A model generated the notes under the pieces. That model saw only the letters and a program-made list of their open reading frames with translations, did not search any database and was not told the origin of the DNA. Below are positions 37,970 to 46,477 of a stretch of DNA of 64,000 bases, piece after piece. The first letter of the stretch is position 1, and every line of letters starts with the position of its first letter. Source of the stretch: Polaribacter dokdonensis (GTDB taxonomy: Bacteria > Bacteroidota > Bacteroidia > Flavobacteriales > Flavobacteriaceae); contig NZ_CP101505.1 in NCBI RefSeq assembly GCF_024362345.1, forward strand, positions 206,001 to 270,000. Reading direction: 5' to 3'. The position numbers and the translations under genes were made by a program.

Positions 37970-38920
37970 TTAGATATTCCATTTTATACCTGTTTCTTTT
38001 TCCGAAAGTTCCCATAATTTTTTTGATACGATTTTATCTTTTGCGTGCGATTCTAATTTATGTGGTCCAACTGGACCCGTCCAATTATTTCTTCCTGTAG
38101 GACCATAAAAACTACTTTGGTCTAAATTAGGTTCTGTGGCACACATCAATTGCGGATAAGCACCTTTTTCAGCTGATTGTGTTAATGGCGACAATTTCAT
38201 TAGATTAAAGATGAATTTCATCATAAAGCTACCACTTGAATTTATTAAGTTGGTTCTTGAAGAACCAGGATGACAAGCGTAAGCTTTAACATCTGTTTTC
38301 CCAGCTTCTTTTAATCTATCTTGTAATTCGTACATAGACATTATCTGCGCCAGTTTACTTTGACTATATGCATTATTAGGCGTGTAATCTTTATTCCAAT
38401 TCAAATCGTCAAATTTGATGGTTTTAATTCCCATATCATATCCCAAACTTCCTACCGTTACAATTCGTCCTTTGGATTTCTCAACAAGTGGGAACAATAA
38501 TGCTTGAAGCGTAAAATTCCCATAGTAATTCGTTCCCATTTGACTCTCCCACCCATCTACTGTTAATGTTTGTTTAGGTACTTGTGCAATTGCTGCATTG
38601 CAAATAAGTGCATCGATTTGATGAACTGTTTTTATAACTTTTTCAGTAGCTTTTTTTACAGAGGTTTGTTCGGATAAGTCCATTTGAATGTTAATTACAT
38701 CAATATCGTTACCCAATTCTTGTTTCAATGAAGCAATGGTGACTTCTGCTTTTTTAGGATTCCTATTAAGCATTACAACTTTAGCTCCTTTTGATAGCAA
38801 TATTTTCGCTGCTTCAAATCCTGTTCCGCTTGTAGTTCCTGTAATGACGTATGTTTTACCATTTAATTTTTCAATTCTATCTGGTGTCCAACCTTTTTTA
38901 CCAAATCGATTTGTATTCAT
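37970..38920 (-). CDS. Cassette 3, first gene: short-chain dehydrogenase/reductase
   Basis: 316 residues from ATG 38920; a longer frame begins at a TTG inside the attC core and is rejected. The NAD(P) motif TGTTSGTG is at 27-34 and the catalytic YSQSK at 185-189, with GSLG at 157-160 and the CNAA motif near 107. It resembles the protochlorophyllide-reductase-like and retinol-dehydrogenase-like SDRs. The substrate is unknown. It is the first gene of the cassette operon with an AraC regulator, a common pair for inducible oxidoreductases. Confidence 0.88.
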   Translation of the reverse strand: MNTNRFGKKGWTPDRIEKLNGKTYVITGTTSGTGFEAAKILLSKGAKVVMLNRNPKKAEVTIASLKQELGNDIDVINIQMDLSEQTSVKKATEKVIKTVHQIDALICNAAIAQVPKQTLTVDGWESQMGTNYYGNFTLQALLFPLVEKSKGRIVTVGSLGYDMGIKTIKFDDLNWNKDYTPNNAYSQSKLAQIMSMYELQDRLKEAGKTDVKAYACHPGSSRTNLINSSGSFMMKFIFNLMKLSPLTQSAEKGAYPQLMCATEPNLDQSSFYGPTGRNNWTGPVGPHKLESHAKDKIVSKKLWELSEKETGIKWNI

Positions 38921-39034
38921 TTTGTCTATTTTTTTTAAGATTAAAATTATAAGACAAAGGTCGGGTAGTAGTAGTCTTAATTCCTTATACGGATTTTCAA
39001 ATGTTGTATACTTTTTGGTATGAGTGGTAATTAC

Positions 39035-39168
39035 ACACAACGGTCTCGTATAACCGTCAGTTACGGGTTAATATACACAGACTTTTCGGTTTAGCACAGG
39101 CGTTAGTAATTCCGAGTGGATTCGGACGTAGTCGAATCCGCCGTAATTGCGGTTATACATTGTTGTGC
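39035..39168 (-). repeat. attC-like site 4 (divergent class)
   Basis: 134 bases from ACACAAC to GTTGTGC. The core ends match the array rule, but the interior is unlike the others: the apex stem is GGATTCG (39118-39124) with CGAATCC (39133-39139), and outer arms are ATAACCG/CGGTTAT. It is a separate attC subfamily and more GC-rich. Confidence 0.8.
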
Positions 39169-39179
39169 TTTCGTACTTT

Positions 39180-39698
39180 TTATTCCGATTTATGTACTTC
39201 AAGTTCGATTTCAATCATAAATTCAGGTAATGCTAATCCTTTTACTTCAAGCCAAGAACCAGTCGGAAATCCATTTTTATAAATTTCAGCACGATATGCT
39301 GATTTTTCAAGCATTTGAGCCATATCAGTTGTAAAAATATCTTCTTTTACAACATCGTCAAATGTGCAACCAAAGTGTTTTAATATTTTTTCTAAATCAG
39401 CATAACAGTTTTTCATCTGCTGTTCTATATCTCCAACAGCTGTTGGATTTCCTTCATTGTCCATACTTACTGCACCAGATATTTTGATGTCGTTTCCAAT
39501 TTTCACAGCGTGTGAATATCCGTATGCTTTTTCTACTTCTGGACGCAGGAGAAAATATTCAGGTTTTTCGGATTCAATAATTATTTCTTTTTCCACCTCT
39601 TTAGTTTCTTCCTTTTGTTTTTGTTCACAACTTTGGAATCCAAAAGCGAATGCAAAAAGTATTGCGAGTAAAGTCAATCGGTTAGTTAGTTTTTTCAT
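39180..39698 (-). CDS. Cassette 4: RidA-family lipoprotein
   Basis: 172 residues. A lipoprotein signal (FAFAFGFQSC) at the N-terminus is followed by a glutamate/lysine-rich linker and a RidA/YjgF domain: SHAVKIGNDIKISGAVSMD, EQQMKNCYADLEKILKHFG and VKEDIFTTDMAQ. RidA enzymes deaminate imines in the cytosol; here the domain is exported and membrane-linked, which is unusual. The typical active-site Arg is not obvious. It is the sole gene of its cassette. Confidence 0.85.
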   Translation of the reverse strand: MKKLTNRLTLLAILFAFAFGFQSCEQKQKEETKEVEKEIIIESEKPEYFLLRPEVEKAYGYSHAVKIGNDIKISGAVSMDNEGNPTAVGDIEQQMKNCYADLEKILKHFGCTFDDVVKEDIFTTDMAQMLEKSAYRAEIYKNGFPTGSWLEVKGLALPEFMIEIELEVHKSE

Positions 39699-39778
39699 TA
39701 TTTTTAATTATTTATAGCCTACTTTAGTCGGTTTTCGGCTTTCCCGTTTTTAATATCCGTTTCGTTTTTCAGTATGAA

Positions 39779-39976
39779 GCACAATGTGTTTGTATAAGAT
39801 TAGTGTGGGATATAAAAATCGACAAGATTTATTGAAGCTACGCTAAGCTTATAATTAATTGTGTTTTTATCTTGGTGACCTAAAAATAATTAAATAGTTA
39901 TAAGCGACATAGCAAATAGGCGAGAATCTTTAAGTTAAGCTAGAAACACCCGCATTAATTTTATACGATGTTGCCA
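39779..39976 (-). repeat. attC-like site 5 (long class)
   Basis: 198 bases from GCACAAT to GTTGCCA. The outer arms GTATAAGATTAGTGTGGG and CCGCATTAATTTTATAC pair imperfectly. The interior is about 60 bases longer than in the common class and resembles sites 23 and 24. Confidence 0.8.
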
Positions 39977-39998
39977 TTTCGTTGGCTTTAGAAATTTG

Positions 39999-40535
39999 TT
40001 ATTCTAAATTTAAAATTGATTCATTAGATATTAATTGGCGAATAGAAGCTATAGAAACCGTTAATTTCATAGCTTGGTCAATGGCTTCAGGATTTTGTTG
40101 AAGTCTCTCTAAAGAAGTAATATGACTATCAAAGCACATATATCCAGCATTTAAAAGGGAAAACGAGATACAGGCATAATGATAAGCAACAACATCATAA
40201 ATTTTTAACGCCATAAATTGACGTAAGTTTAAAACGTCCAAAGTACCTCCTGCTTTTACTGAATGAACGTTTCTTCCCATAAAATATGGATTTGTTATAC
40301 TCATTCGTGAAGAAGCAATTAAAACTATCTTTTCCTCCTCGGTTGTAAGCTTTCCAATTTTATTTTCTATAATTTTTTTAATTTCTACATGCTTTAGTTG
40401 TGCACAAGAAGCCCAGGCTATTATTCTTATTTGTGATTCGGATAAATAAGTTTGATCTGAAATTGTTTCTTCAAAGAGATCAATTTGATCCTTTATTTCA
40501 GGATATTTTTTTAACAGGTTTTCGAAAATATTCAT
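39999..40535 (-). CDS. Cassette 5: AhpD-like (carboxymuconolactone decarboxylase superfamily) protein
   Basis: 178 residues, mostly helical. The central sequence SSRMSITNPYFMGRNVHS resembles the AhpD/CMD-like family, and an Ile-Ile-Ala-Trp-Ala-Ser-Cys helix comes before it. The canonical CxxC redox motif of AhpD is missing, since only single cysteines are present, so peroxidase activity cannot be assumed. No signal peptide is present. It is a sole cassette gene. Confidence 0.5.
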   Translation of the reverse strand: MNIFENLLKKYPEIKDQIDLFEETISDQTYLSESQIRIIAWASCAQLKHVEIKKIIENKIGKLTTEEEKIVLIASSRMSITNPYFMGRNVHSVKAGGTLDVLNLRQFMALKIYDVVAYHYACISFSLLNAGYMCFDSHITSLERLQQNPEAIDQAMKLTVSIASIRQLISNESILNLE

Positions 40536-40558
40536 TTTTTAATAGTTTTCACTATGAA

Positions 40559-40692
40559 TAGCAACGTGTTTGTGTTATGATTAGTTGCGTTGGCTGAGAA
40601 TAAAGATAATAAATAGAAAGCGAATGGCAGAAAATCCGTAGGATTTTCCCAAGTAAGCGATTAAAAGCAATTAATTATACACGTTGTTGTAA
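40559..40692 (-). repeat. attC-like site 6
   Basis: 134 bases from TAGCAAC to GTTGTAA. The apex stem is GAAAATCC/GGATTTTC around GTA. Common class. Confidence 0.85.
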
Positions 40693-40715
40693 GCAGGCTT
40701 TTATATTTCTACTTT

Positions 40716-41147
40716 TCAGTTCTTTGAAATATTTATTTTATTATTCAATTCCAATAATTTTGAAACGAATTTTTCTTCATTTTTCGGACTAATAAAAACA
40801 TCATCATATTTTTTATATTTTACTAATATTCCATTTATTGCAGTTGCAGGTCTTATTCCATACCAAACATTTTTATTTGTTTCTACCTCATTTATACTTT
40901 CAATTTTTATTTTCCCTCTAATTAGTCCAGATTTATATATTAATTCCGTTTTGTTTAGTTCGTATTGTGTTCCAAAATATGTCCACAAAATATATAAAGT
41001 ACATAATAATAAGAGTATTTCAGCCATTTCAAATTCATAATTTTCAATTCCTCCAGAGAAAATTCGATAAATAGAAAAACTTGAAATTCCGAAAAAAAAT
41101 AAAGTCATTAATTTAAATACTATATTTTTCCTACTTTTAAATTTCAT
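40716..41147 (-). CDS. Cassette 6: bacterial PH-domain membrane protein
   Basis: 143 residues. Two transmembrane segments (about 10-28 and 40-58) are followed by a bacterial PH-like domain: YELNKTELIYKSGLIRGKIK, then NEVETNKNVWYGIRPA. This matches the DUF1200/PH domain family, also seen in SunI-type immunity proteins, but a bacteriocin-immunity role is only a possibility. It is a sole cassette gene. Confidence 0.78.
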   Translation of the reverse strand: MKFKSRKNIVFKLMTLFFFGISSFSIYRIFSGGIENYEFEMAEILLLLCTLYILWTYFGTQYELNKTELIYKSGLIRGKIKIESINEVETNKNVWYGIRPATAINGILVKYKKYDDVFISPKNEEKFVSKLLELNNKINISKN

Positions 41148-41169
41148 ATGTAGTTCATTTTTAGCTTGC

Positions 41170-41301
41170 TTACAACGTGTTTGTATATTGTTTGTTGCGT
41201 GTTTTAAGCACTTAATTTAGTAAATAAAAACCGAATAGAAAATCCGCGAGGATTTTCGTAAGTAGGCTAGAACTAGCAATAAATTATATACGGTGTTGCC
41301 T
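41170..41301 (-). repeat. attC-like site 7
   Basis: 132 bases from TTACAAC to GTTGCCT. The apex stem GAAAATCC (41238-41245) with GGATTTTC (41250-41257) is perfect around GCGA. Common class. Confidence 0.88.
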
Positions 41302-41309
41302 ACAGTTTT

Positions 41310-42029
41310 TTATGTACAATCATATGATGAAATCGTAAATGTTCCATCTTTATTTACAATAATTTTCAAATCTTGTGTTGCTCCTTCACCTTCAAACAGA
41401 TATTCATTTCCTTTCTTTTCTGTAAAACGTGGAATCTCTATAAAGTTTCCATCTTTGGTTTCGTTAATTACTACGCTATTAACTGTTAATTGATGATATA
41501 CTTCATTCAATGTCAAATTCTTATACACATAAATGTGGTCAAAACAACCATTGAATGCAGTATAAGTATAAGTCACATTTTCAAATTCCGTTATTTCATC
41601 CTCAATTTCATATTCTTTATTGTCAAATTTTTCAATTCGTTTTTCAATTCGTTTACTTTTTTCTTTCCCATCAATATCAGGAATTATAATGCTCTTTTGA
41701 ACTTCTCTCAATAATGGTTTTATTTTCGTCAAGTCAGAACTAAAAACAAAACCTTTAATTGATTCGCTTTGAATTTTAATAAAACTTCCACCAAGATAAA
41801 AGTCATCTCCTATTTTCTTTGATTGATCAGTTTTCAGAATCTCTTTCGCAATAATTTTCTCACCAACCTTAATTTTTCGAATTACTTTCGAATCCAATGA
41901 AGGTTTTTCATATAATTCAGCACCTAAAACGTTTATTACATAAAAACATTCTTTTTCATTCGCTTTTTGTCCAGAAGAACAGGATATAATTCCAAAAATT
42001 AATATTGTAAGTAAAAATATCTTTTTCAT
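41310..42029 (-). CDS. Cassette 7: SH3-like-domain lipoprotein
   Basis: 239 residues from ATG 42029. Lipobox FGIISC is at about 16. The N-terminal mature part (VINVLGAELYEKPSLDSKVIRKIKVGEKI, shown here only in outline) resembles a bacterial SH3 domain, which often binds cell-wall peptides. The remainder is of unknown type. A TTG at 42041 lies inside the attC core and is not the start. It is a sole cassette gene. Confidence 0.7.
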   Translation of the reverse strand: MKKIFLLTILIFGIISCSSGQKANEKECFYVINVLGAELYEKPSLDSKVIRKIKVGEKIIAKEILKTDQSKKIGDDFYLGGSFIKIQSESIKGFVFSSDLTKIKPLLREVQKSIIIPDIDGKEKSKRIEKRIEKFDNKEYEIEDEITEFENVTYTYTAFNGCFDHIYVYKNLTLNEVYHQLTVNSVVINETKDGNFIEIPRFTEKKGNEYLFEGEGATQDLKIIVNKDGTFTISSYDCT

Positions 42030-42035
42030 AATTGT

Positions 42036-42166
42036 TGGCAACGTTTTTGTATATGAAAAGTTGCGTTTTTTGGAACGCTAATTTTCATAGTATTTTGTTT
42101 TTTATAAAAATACCCAATTTTTCAACAGAGTAGCTGTGCAGCAATTTTTTATATACGTTGTTGCCA
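42036..42166 (-). repeat. attC-like site 8 (divergent centre)
   Basis: 131 bases from TGGCAAC to GTTGCCA. Outer arms fit the common class, but the centre lacks the usual apex stem and is T/A-rich, with GTATTTT/AAAATAC as the likely stem. Confidence 0.8.
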
Positions 42167-42170
42167 ATAG

Positions 42171-44219
42171 TTAATTGTTCAGTATGTTATTACGTTTATC
42201 TTTAAATGCATTTAAAATAATCTCACCTCTAAGCTCTTTAAGTTCATTAAGATTATTTAAGTCGGAGTATTTTCTGAAATCTGAAAGGTCAATAAATTCA
42301 TACTTTTTTATCTCATCTATCAACCATTCATTTGTGATTTCTGTAAGTTTTTTATTACTCTTACTGACATTTTCATCTTTCGGTAGTAAAGCTAAATTAA
42401 ATATATTATGAACAATTACTTCTTTGTTTTCAATTGTTGATGCTTTAAACAATGATTGTGGTATAATATGATCTACTTCAATCTTATAATTAGTATCTGG
42501 TCCCTGAATTTTTGATATTGCATAAAAATGATAAAGAATGGGTTGAACCAATCCTTGATTTATTGGATTACCATCAATTGTTGAGTCTTCTAAAATTTCA
42601 TTTAGTAGAGAATTCCATTTATTATCCGAAATTGGCTTAATAATGTCGTGTTGATTATTAAATTCAGCTAAGTTTCTCGAAATTTTTGAATCACTCGAAC
42701 CTCTCCAAATTTTTGTCACATATTCATATATTGAATTGTCCAGTATGCTAAATGCATTTTTTTGTAGTTGTTTAACTCTCAAATCATTTCCAATTGGTTT
42801 ACCTTTTCTAACCCAATCTTTATAAGTTAATAAAATGAAATTTATAGATATTGCATCACTTAGTTGAGTAATAATTGAAAATTTCCAAGATTTTAAATAC
42901 TTAAAATAATCTGAACTTAAAATTAATTTAGATACTGTATTTAGATCACCGACAAATTCTTCAAATTCAGATTCCCAATGGATGTTTTTGTTCCTACCTA
43001 ATTTGTCAATATCATCTTTTGTAACTCCATTTTGATATTTACCTGCTAATATTTTAAACCCTAAAGTAATTGATTTTGAAAAATCAGTTTTTGAGTTTTC
43101 ATTAAATTCCTTAAAAAATAAATTACAATACTCTATCCTATTTAATAATGTTGCCGGTAAATCCCATTTTACGATATCTTCATTTATTACATTAATTGTC
43201 TTATAAAGGTCTTTTATTGCATTAATTTGAGGTTCGTTCGGGTTTTTTATAACTACGTTCCAACTCGGCTTTGCAGAAAGGATTTCTACAGCAGAGAGTT
43301 TTGTTCCTTCAGAGTTAATTATATTAAATATTTTCTGAGCATCAACAGATTTTAAATTTTTAACTTCGATTAAACCTATTTTTGAATTTAAGTAAAGATT
43401 GTTTATTTTGTCTAATATGTCAATTCTCTCGAATATATTATCCCATCGCTGTGATATTTTTAATTCAATATTTCTTTGAGTTTTATCGTCAAAAGAAAAT
43501 CTATATTTCATGAATTGTTCAAAACTTTCTTCTAATGTGTAATCTAGGCTATCATTTGAGCAGTAATTCTTGTATTCACTAATAAATGATTTTAATTTTA
43601 AAGAACTTAAAACTTTTTTTCCATTTTCATTAACAATTGAATATGGTAAATTTGGGATTTCTTTTGTGAAATCAAAAGGTCTAGTGAAGCCACTATATTT
43701 AGTGGATTTGTTATGCGTTAATTTTATTATATGTAATAATAATTCGAGTCCTGTTTTAGATTTGTCATATTTTTGTTCGGTTTCATTCAATTCATCTTGA
43801 TCTAAATTTTCAACACCAATATATTCAGAATTTGAATTTTCATCAACTTCTTCATTTAATTCATCTTCTTCAAGATATTCATTGATTTTTTTCCAAAACT
43901 TTTCATCAATATCGAGTAGTTGATCAGTTGCTTTTAAGCCTATGAATTTTTTTGCCCATAAATAAACATTTTCAGGGTCTCGGTAGAATTTAGTAAGAGC
44001 ATTTCTTCTTTGTCTACCATCTAACAACCATCTTGTTTTTAAACCACCATTATCTTCCACATTTAGAATACTTACTCCTAGAGGGTACTCTTTAAATATA
44101 CTAATACATAGTTGAAAGTTCTTTTTGTCATCCCAAGTTTGTTTTCTCTGAAATCTTGGAAGTTTAATGTTAGTATCTTCTATAAAGCTTTTTAATGATT
44201 CTGGTCGGATTTCGTACAT
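42171..44219 (-). CDS. Cassette 8: DUF262-HNH nuclease (GmrSD-like)
   Basis: 682 residues. The N-terminal DUF262 domain has PRFQRKQTWD and the signature LLDGRQRRNA at 66-75, a ParB-like fold. The C-terminal end is a DUF1524/HNH nuclease: VDHIIPQS at 582-589, then HNIFNLALLP at about 604-613, with the histidine and asparagine expected. This two-domain plan occurs in type IV restriction enzymes such as GmrSD, which cleave modified phage DNA, and in related BREX- and SspE-like defence proteins. It fills a whole cassette. A defence role is likely; the target is not known. Confidence 0.85.
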   Translation of the reverse strand: MYEIRPESLKSFIEDTNIKLPRFQRKQTWDDKKNFQLCISIFKEYPLGVSILNVEDNGGLKTRWLLDGRQRRNALTKFYRDPENVYLWAKKFIGLKATDQLLDIDEKFWKKINEYLEEDELNEEVDENSNSEYIGVENLDQDELNETEQKYDKSKTGLELLLHIIKLTHNKSTKYSGFTRPFDFTKEIPNLPYSIVNENGKKVLSSLKLKSFISEYKNYCSNDSLDYTLEESFEQFMKYRFSFDDKTQRNIELKISQRWDNIFERIDILDKINNLYLNSKIGLIEVKNLKSVDAQKIFNIINSEGTKLSAVEILSAKPSWNVVIKNPNEPQINAIKDLYKTINVINEDIVKWDLPATLLNRIEYCNLFFKEFNENSKTDFSKSITLGFKILAGKYQNGVTKDDIDKLGRNKNIHWESEFEEFVGDLNTVSKLILSSDYFKYLKSWKFSIITQLSDAISINFILLTYKDWVRKGKPIGNDLRVKQLQKNAFSILDNSIYEYVTKIWRGSSDSKISRNLAEFNNQHDIIKPISDNKWNSLLNEILEDSTIDGNPINQGLVQPILYHFYAISKIQGPDTNYKIEVDHIIPQSLFKASTIENKEVIVHNIFNLALLPKDENVSKSNKKLTEITNEWLIDEIKKYEFIDLSDFRKYSDLNNLNELKELRGEIILNAFKDKRNNILNN

Positions 44220-44238
44220 GATTTCTTTTTCTAATTAT

Positions 44239-44373
44239 TGGCAACGTGTTTGTGTATGGTTAGTTGCGTGGTTTAGCAACTAAGTTAACAAACTTTTACG
44301 GACCAGAGAAAATTCCGCAGGAATTTTCGCAAGTAAGCACGTAAAAAGCAATTAATTATACACGTTGTTGTGT
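44239..44373 (-). repeat. attC-like site 9
   Basis: 135 bases from TGGCAAC to GTTGTGT. Apex stem GAAAATTCC (44308-44316) with GGAATTTTC (44320-44328) is perfect around GCA. It contains the stop codon of the next gene. Confidence 0.88.
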
Positions 44374-45200
44374 GCAGTTATTTTTTTCTTTTTCGTTATT
44401 GTGTCTTTCAGAATGTTTTTCGTGATTATCAATTCCGTATTTTCATATTTACTATTATCATAAGTAGATTCCGATACTTTTTTTATCGTGTCATTTATTT
44501 TTAAATATAGTATTTCAGATTTTATTTTTTCGTTACTATCATAAGTAGTAATTGTAATTCTAAATGGCTCTTTGAATTCAAAAGTTGATTCAATCATTTT
44601 TCCATTTAGGTATTTCATTTTTCGTCTTTGCAAAGTGTCATTATCAAATATTAAATATCCGAGTACAGGTTTCCCTTTTTTATTATATTCTGTATAGTCC
44701 AGAGAATTTATAGAATCTGTTTTAGATGTTATAAATAAACTTTCTTTTTTTCCATCACTATCATATTTGTAGTCATATTTCATAGAGATTGTGTCATTTG
44801 TACTTTCAGAAGCGATACTTATCATTTGAGCGTTGACAATTTCATTGTCTTTATTAACAAAGGTTTGAAAGATTGATTTAAATTCTTCATTTATTCTGGT
44901 TTCTTGATAAAACAAATCTTCATTATTGCGAAAATAACTTTGTTGTATTGGTTGTCCGTCTACTTTAGGAAAATATTCTTTTAATGTGTAAAGGATTTTT
45001 TCGTTATCATCAGTTTTAGTTTTGACAATTGAAATTGTATCAATAATGTTTTCGTTATCATCGATTGAAACTTCAAATGTCGTTTTGCTAAAATTCAATT
45101 TGTCGATTTTCTTAATGAGAGGTTTGTTATCAGTCAAAAGGTCAGATTGACAAGATTGAATTATGAATAGTAGTAATAAAAATAGTAGACTTTTTCTCAA
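44352..45200 (-). CDS. Cassette 9: lipoprotein of unknown function
   Basis: About 283 residues. No ATG lies near the signal sequence; the best start is TTG 45200, giving LRKSLLFLLLLFIIQSC, a lipoprotein signal. The remainder resembles a repetitive beta protein of the kind used by surface lipoproteins, with YDYKYDSDGKKESLF and EYNKKGKPVLGYLIF similar to YD/RHS-like or YwqK-like repeats. Its C-terminal residues HNNVYN and stop are provided by the attC-like site. It is a sole cassette gene. Confidence 0.65.
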   Translation of the reverse strand: MRKSLLFLLLLFIIQSCQSDLLTDNKPLIKKIDKLNFSKTTFEVSIDDNENIIDTISIVKTKTDDNEKILYTLKEYFPKVDGQPIQQSYFRNNEDLFYQETRINEEFKSIFQTFVNKDNEIVNAQMISIASESTNDTISMKYDYKYDSDGKKESLFITSKTDSINSLDYTEYNKKGKPVLGYLIFDNDTLQRRKMKYLNGKMIESTFEFKEPFRITITTYDSNEKIKSEILYLKINDTIKKVSESTYDNSKYENTELIITKNILKDTITKKKKITAHNNVYN

Positions 45201-45224
45201 AGTTTGTTGGTTTGGGTTAATTGC

Positions 45225-45356
45225 ACACAACGTGATTGTATAAGAATAGTGCGGTTTTGTGTGCGAGGATTTTCCGAAGGAAAATCAGAAGCTAGCAAAA
45301 CGCACTAACCTTTGATTAAGCACTAAACTAAGCATTATTTTTATACGGTGTTAGCA
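45225..45356 (-). repeat. attC-like site 10
   Basis: 132 bases from ACACAAC to GTTAGCA. The apex stem is GGATTTTCC/GGAAAATC around GAA; this subclass shares the GTGCGAGG stretch with sites 14 and 18. Confidence 0.85.
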
Positions 45357-45364
45357 AATGTTTT

Positions 45365-46330
45365 TTATATATAAATCATTATGTCTAATTGAGATTCCAC
45401 AGGATTATTGTCCTTAAGTGCAGGTTTCAATTGTCCTAGTTTTTTCAATTCGGAAATTGCCATTTCTGAACTAATTTTTCCAGATTGACTAATTATATTA
45501 ATATCTATTAGTTTTCCATTTTTATCTACTATACAGCAAACATTTATTATCCCATCACAACCATATTTGCATTTTATAATTCTTTGATATAATTCACTTT
45601 CCTTGTCAAAACTTGCTCTTAAATCAGGGTTTAAAATATAAGATTTATTGTCAATAAAATATTTAGAATGATAAGTGAAATATATTGTTTTATGAAAAGA
45701 TTTTTCCACATACTTACCATTATAAGTATAAGGTTTCCAGTCTTTAAAACCTTCAATCAATTTAACTGCGTTTTTTACAAATACCTCACTATCAGTTTTA
45801 ATTAAGTCTTTATTATTATTGGATGTTCTAGGAATAGGATTTCTATGTTTCGATAGCTTTATATTTTTTGGTTTTCCATTATTGTCAACTTCAAATTCTA
45901 AATCTATTTCTATAACTAATGATTCTCCTTTAGGTATATTAAAACTGATTTCAGGCAGATTTAGATTTAACATAGCAAATTCATTAAAATCAAGTTCTAT
46001 TTGGTGAAGTTCTGGATGATTATTATGCTCTGGTGCTACATAAGTATTCATTTTGTAATTTGGGTCAATCTCTGCTTTAATTAATTCCAAAGCATTTTCA
46101 AAATAGTCATTAGGTTCTGAAGATGTTTCAAAAGAAAATTCTTCTCCATTTTTCATTTTAATTTTTAAGATTCCATTTTTTTCAAAAATATGATGACTCA
46201 CTTTTTCTACATCTGAATAATTAAACTTTTCATTCTTAAAGTCAAAATTAGATTTGATTTTGAAGAAAGTCTCATCAATTAAAATTTTCGGAAAATCTGA
46301 ACTATTAAAAGTTAATTTCAGTCCTTTCAT
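45365..46330 (-). CDS. Cassette 10: protein with a TonB-C-like domain
   Basis: 321 residues. The N-terminal half is a small beta domain of unknown type. The C-terminal 60 residues look like the TonB C-terminal fold: GIINVCCIVDKNGKLIDINI, then AISELKKLGQLKPAL and ESQLDIMIYI. There is no transmembrane anchor or signal peptide and no ExbB/D genes nearby, so a true energy-transducing role is unlikely. It is a sole cassette gene. Confidence 0.6.
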   Translation of the reverse strand: MKGLKLTFNSSDFPKILIDETFFKIKSNFDFKNEKFNYSDVEKVSHHIFEKNGILKIKMKNGEEFSFETSSEPNDYFENALELIKAEIDPNYKMNTYVAPEHNNHPELHQIELDFNEFAMLNLNLPEISFNIPKGESLVIEIDLEFEVDNNGKPKNIKLSKHRNPIPRTSNNNKDLIKTDSEVFVKNAVKLIEGFKDWKPYTYNGKYVEKSFHKTIYFTYHSKYFIDNKSYILNPDLRASFDKESELYQRIIKCKYGCDGIINVCCIVDKNGKLIDINIISQSGKISSEMAISELKKLGQLKPALKDNNPVESQLDIMIYI

Positions 46331-46347
46331 TTTTTTTTGGGAATATT

Positions 46348-46477
46348 TGCTAACGTGTTCGTGTATGATTAGTTGCGGAAAATCAGTTTTGTTTTTCCAA
46401 TGAACTAATATAGTAAATTGTGAGAATAAATCTTCTTCTTAACCATCAGTAGCAATTAATTATACACGTTGTTGGGC
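46348..46477 (-). repeat. attC-like site 11 (divergent centre)
   Basis: 130 bases from TGCTAAC to GTTGGGC. Outer arms fit; the centre lacks the standard apex and shows GGAAAA/TTTTTCC instead. The right core GTTGGGC fits the classic GTTRRRY. Confidence 0.8.

Noticed and set aside
42027..42041. Upstream TTG starts inside attC cores for several cassette genes (42041, 45230, 61277, 39040, 62290)
   Set aside because: Later ATG codons (or, at 45200, a later TTG) give proper signal peptides or family N-termini, and the upstream codons belong to the conserved site.
45365..46330. TonB energy transducer
   Set aside because: No membrane anchor, proline-rich linker or ExbB/ExbD partners are present.
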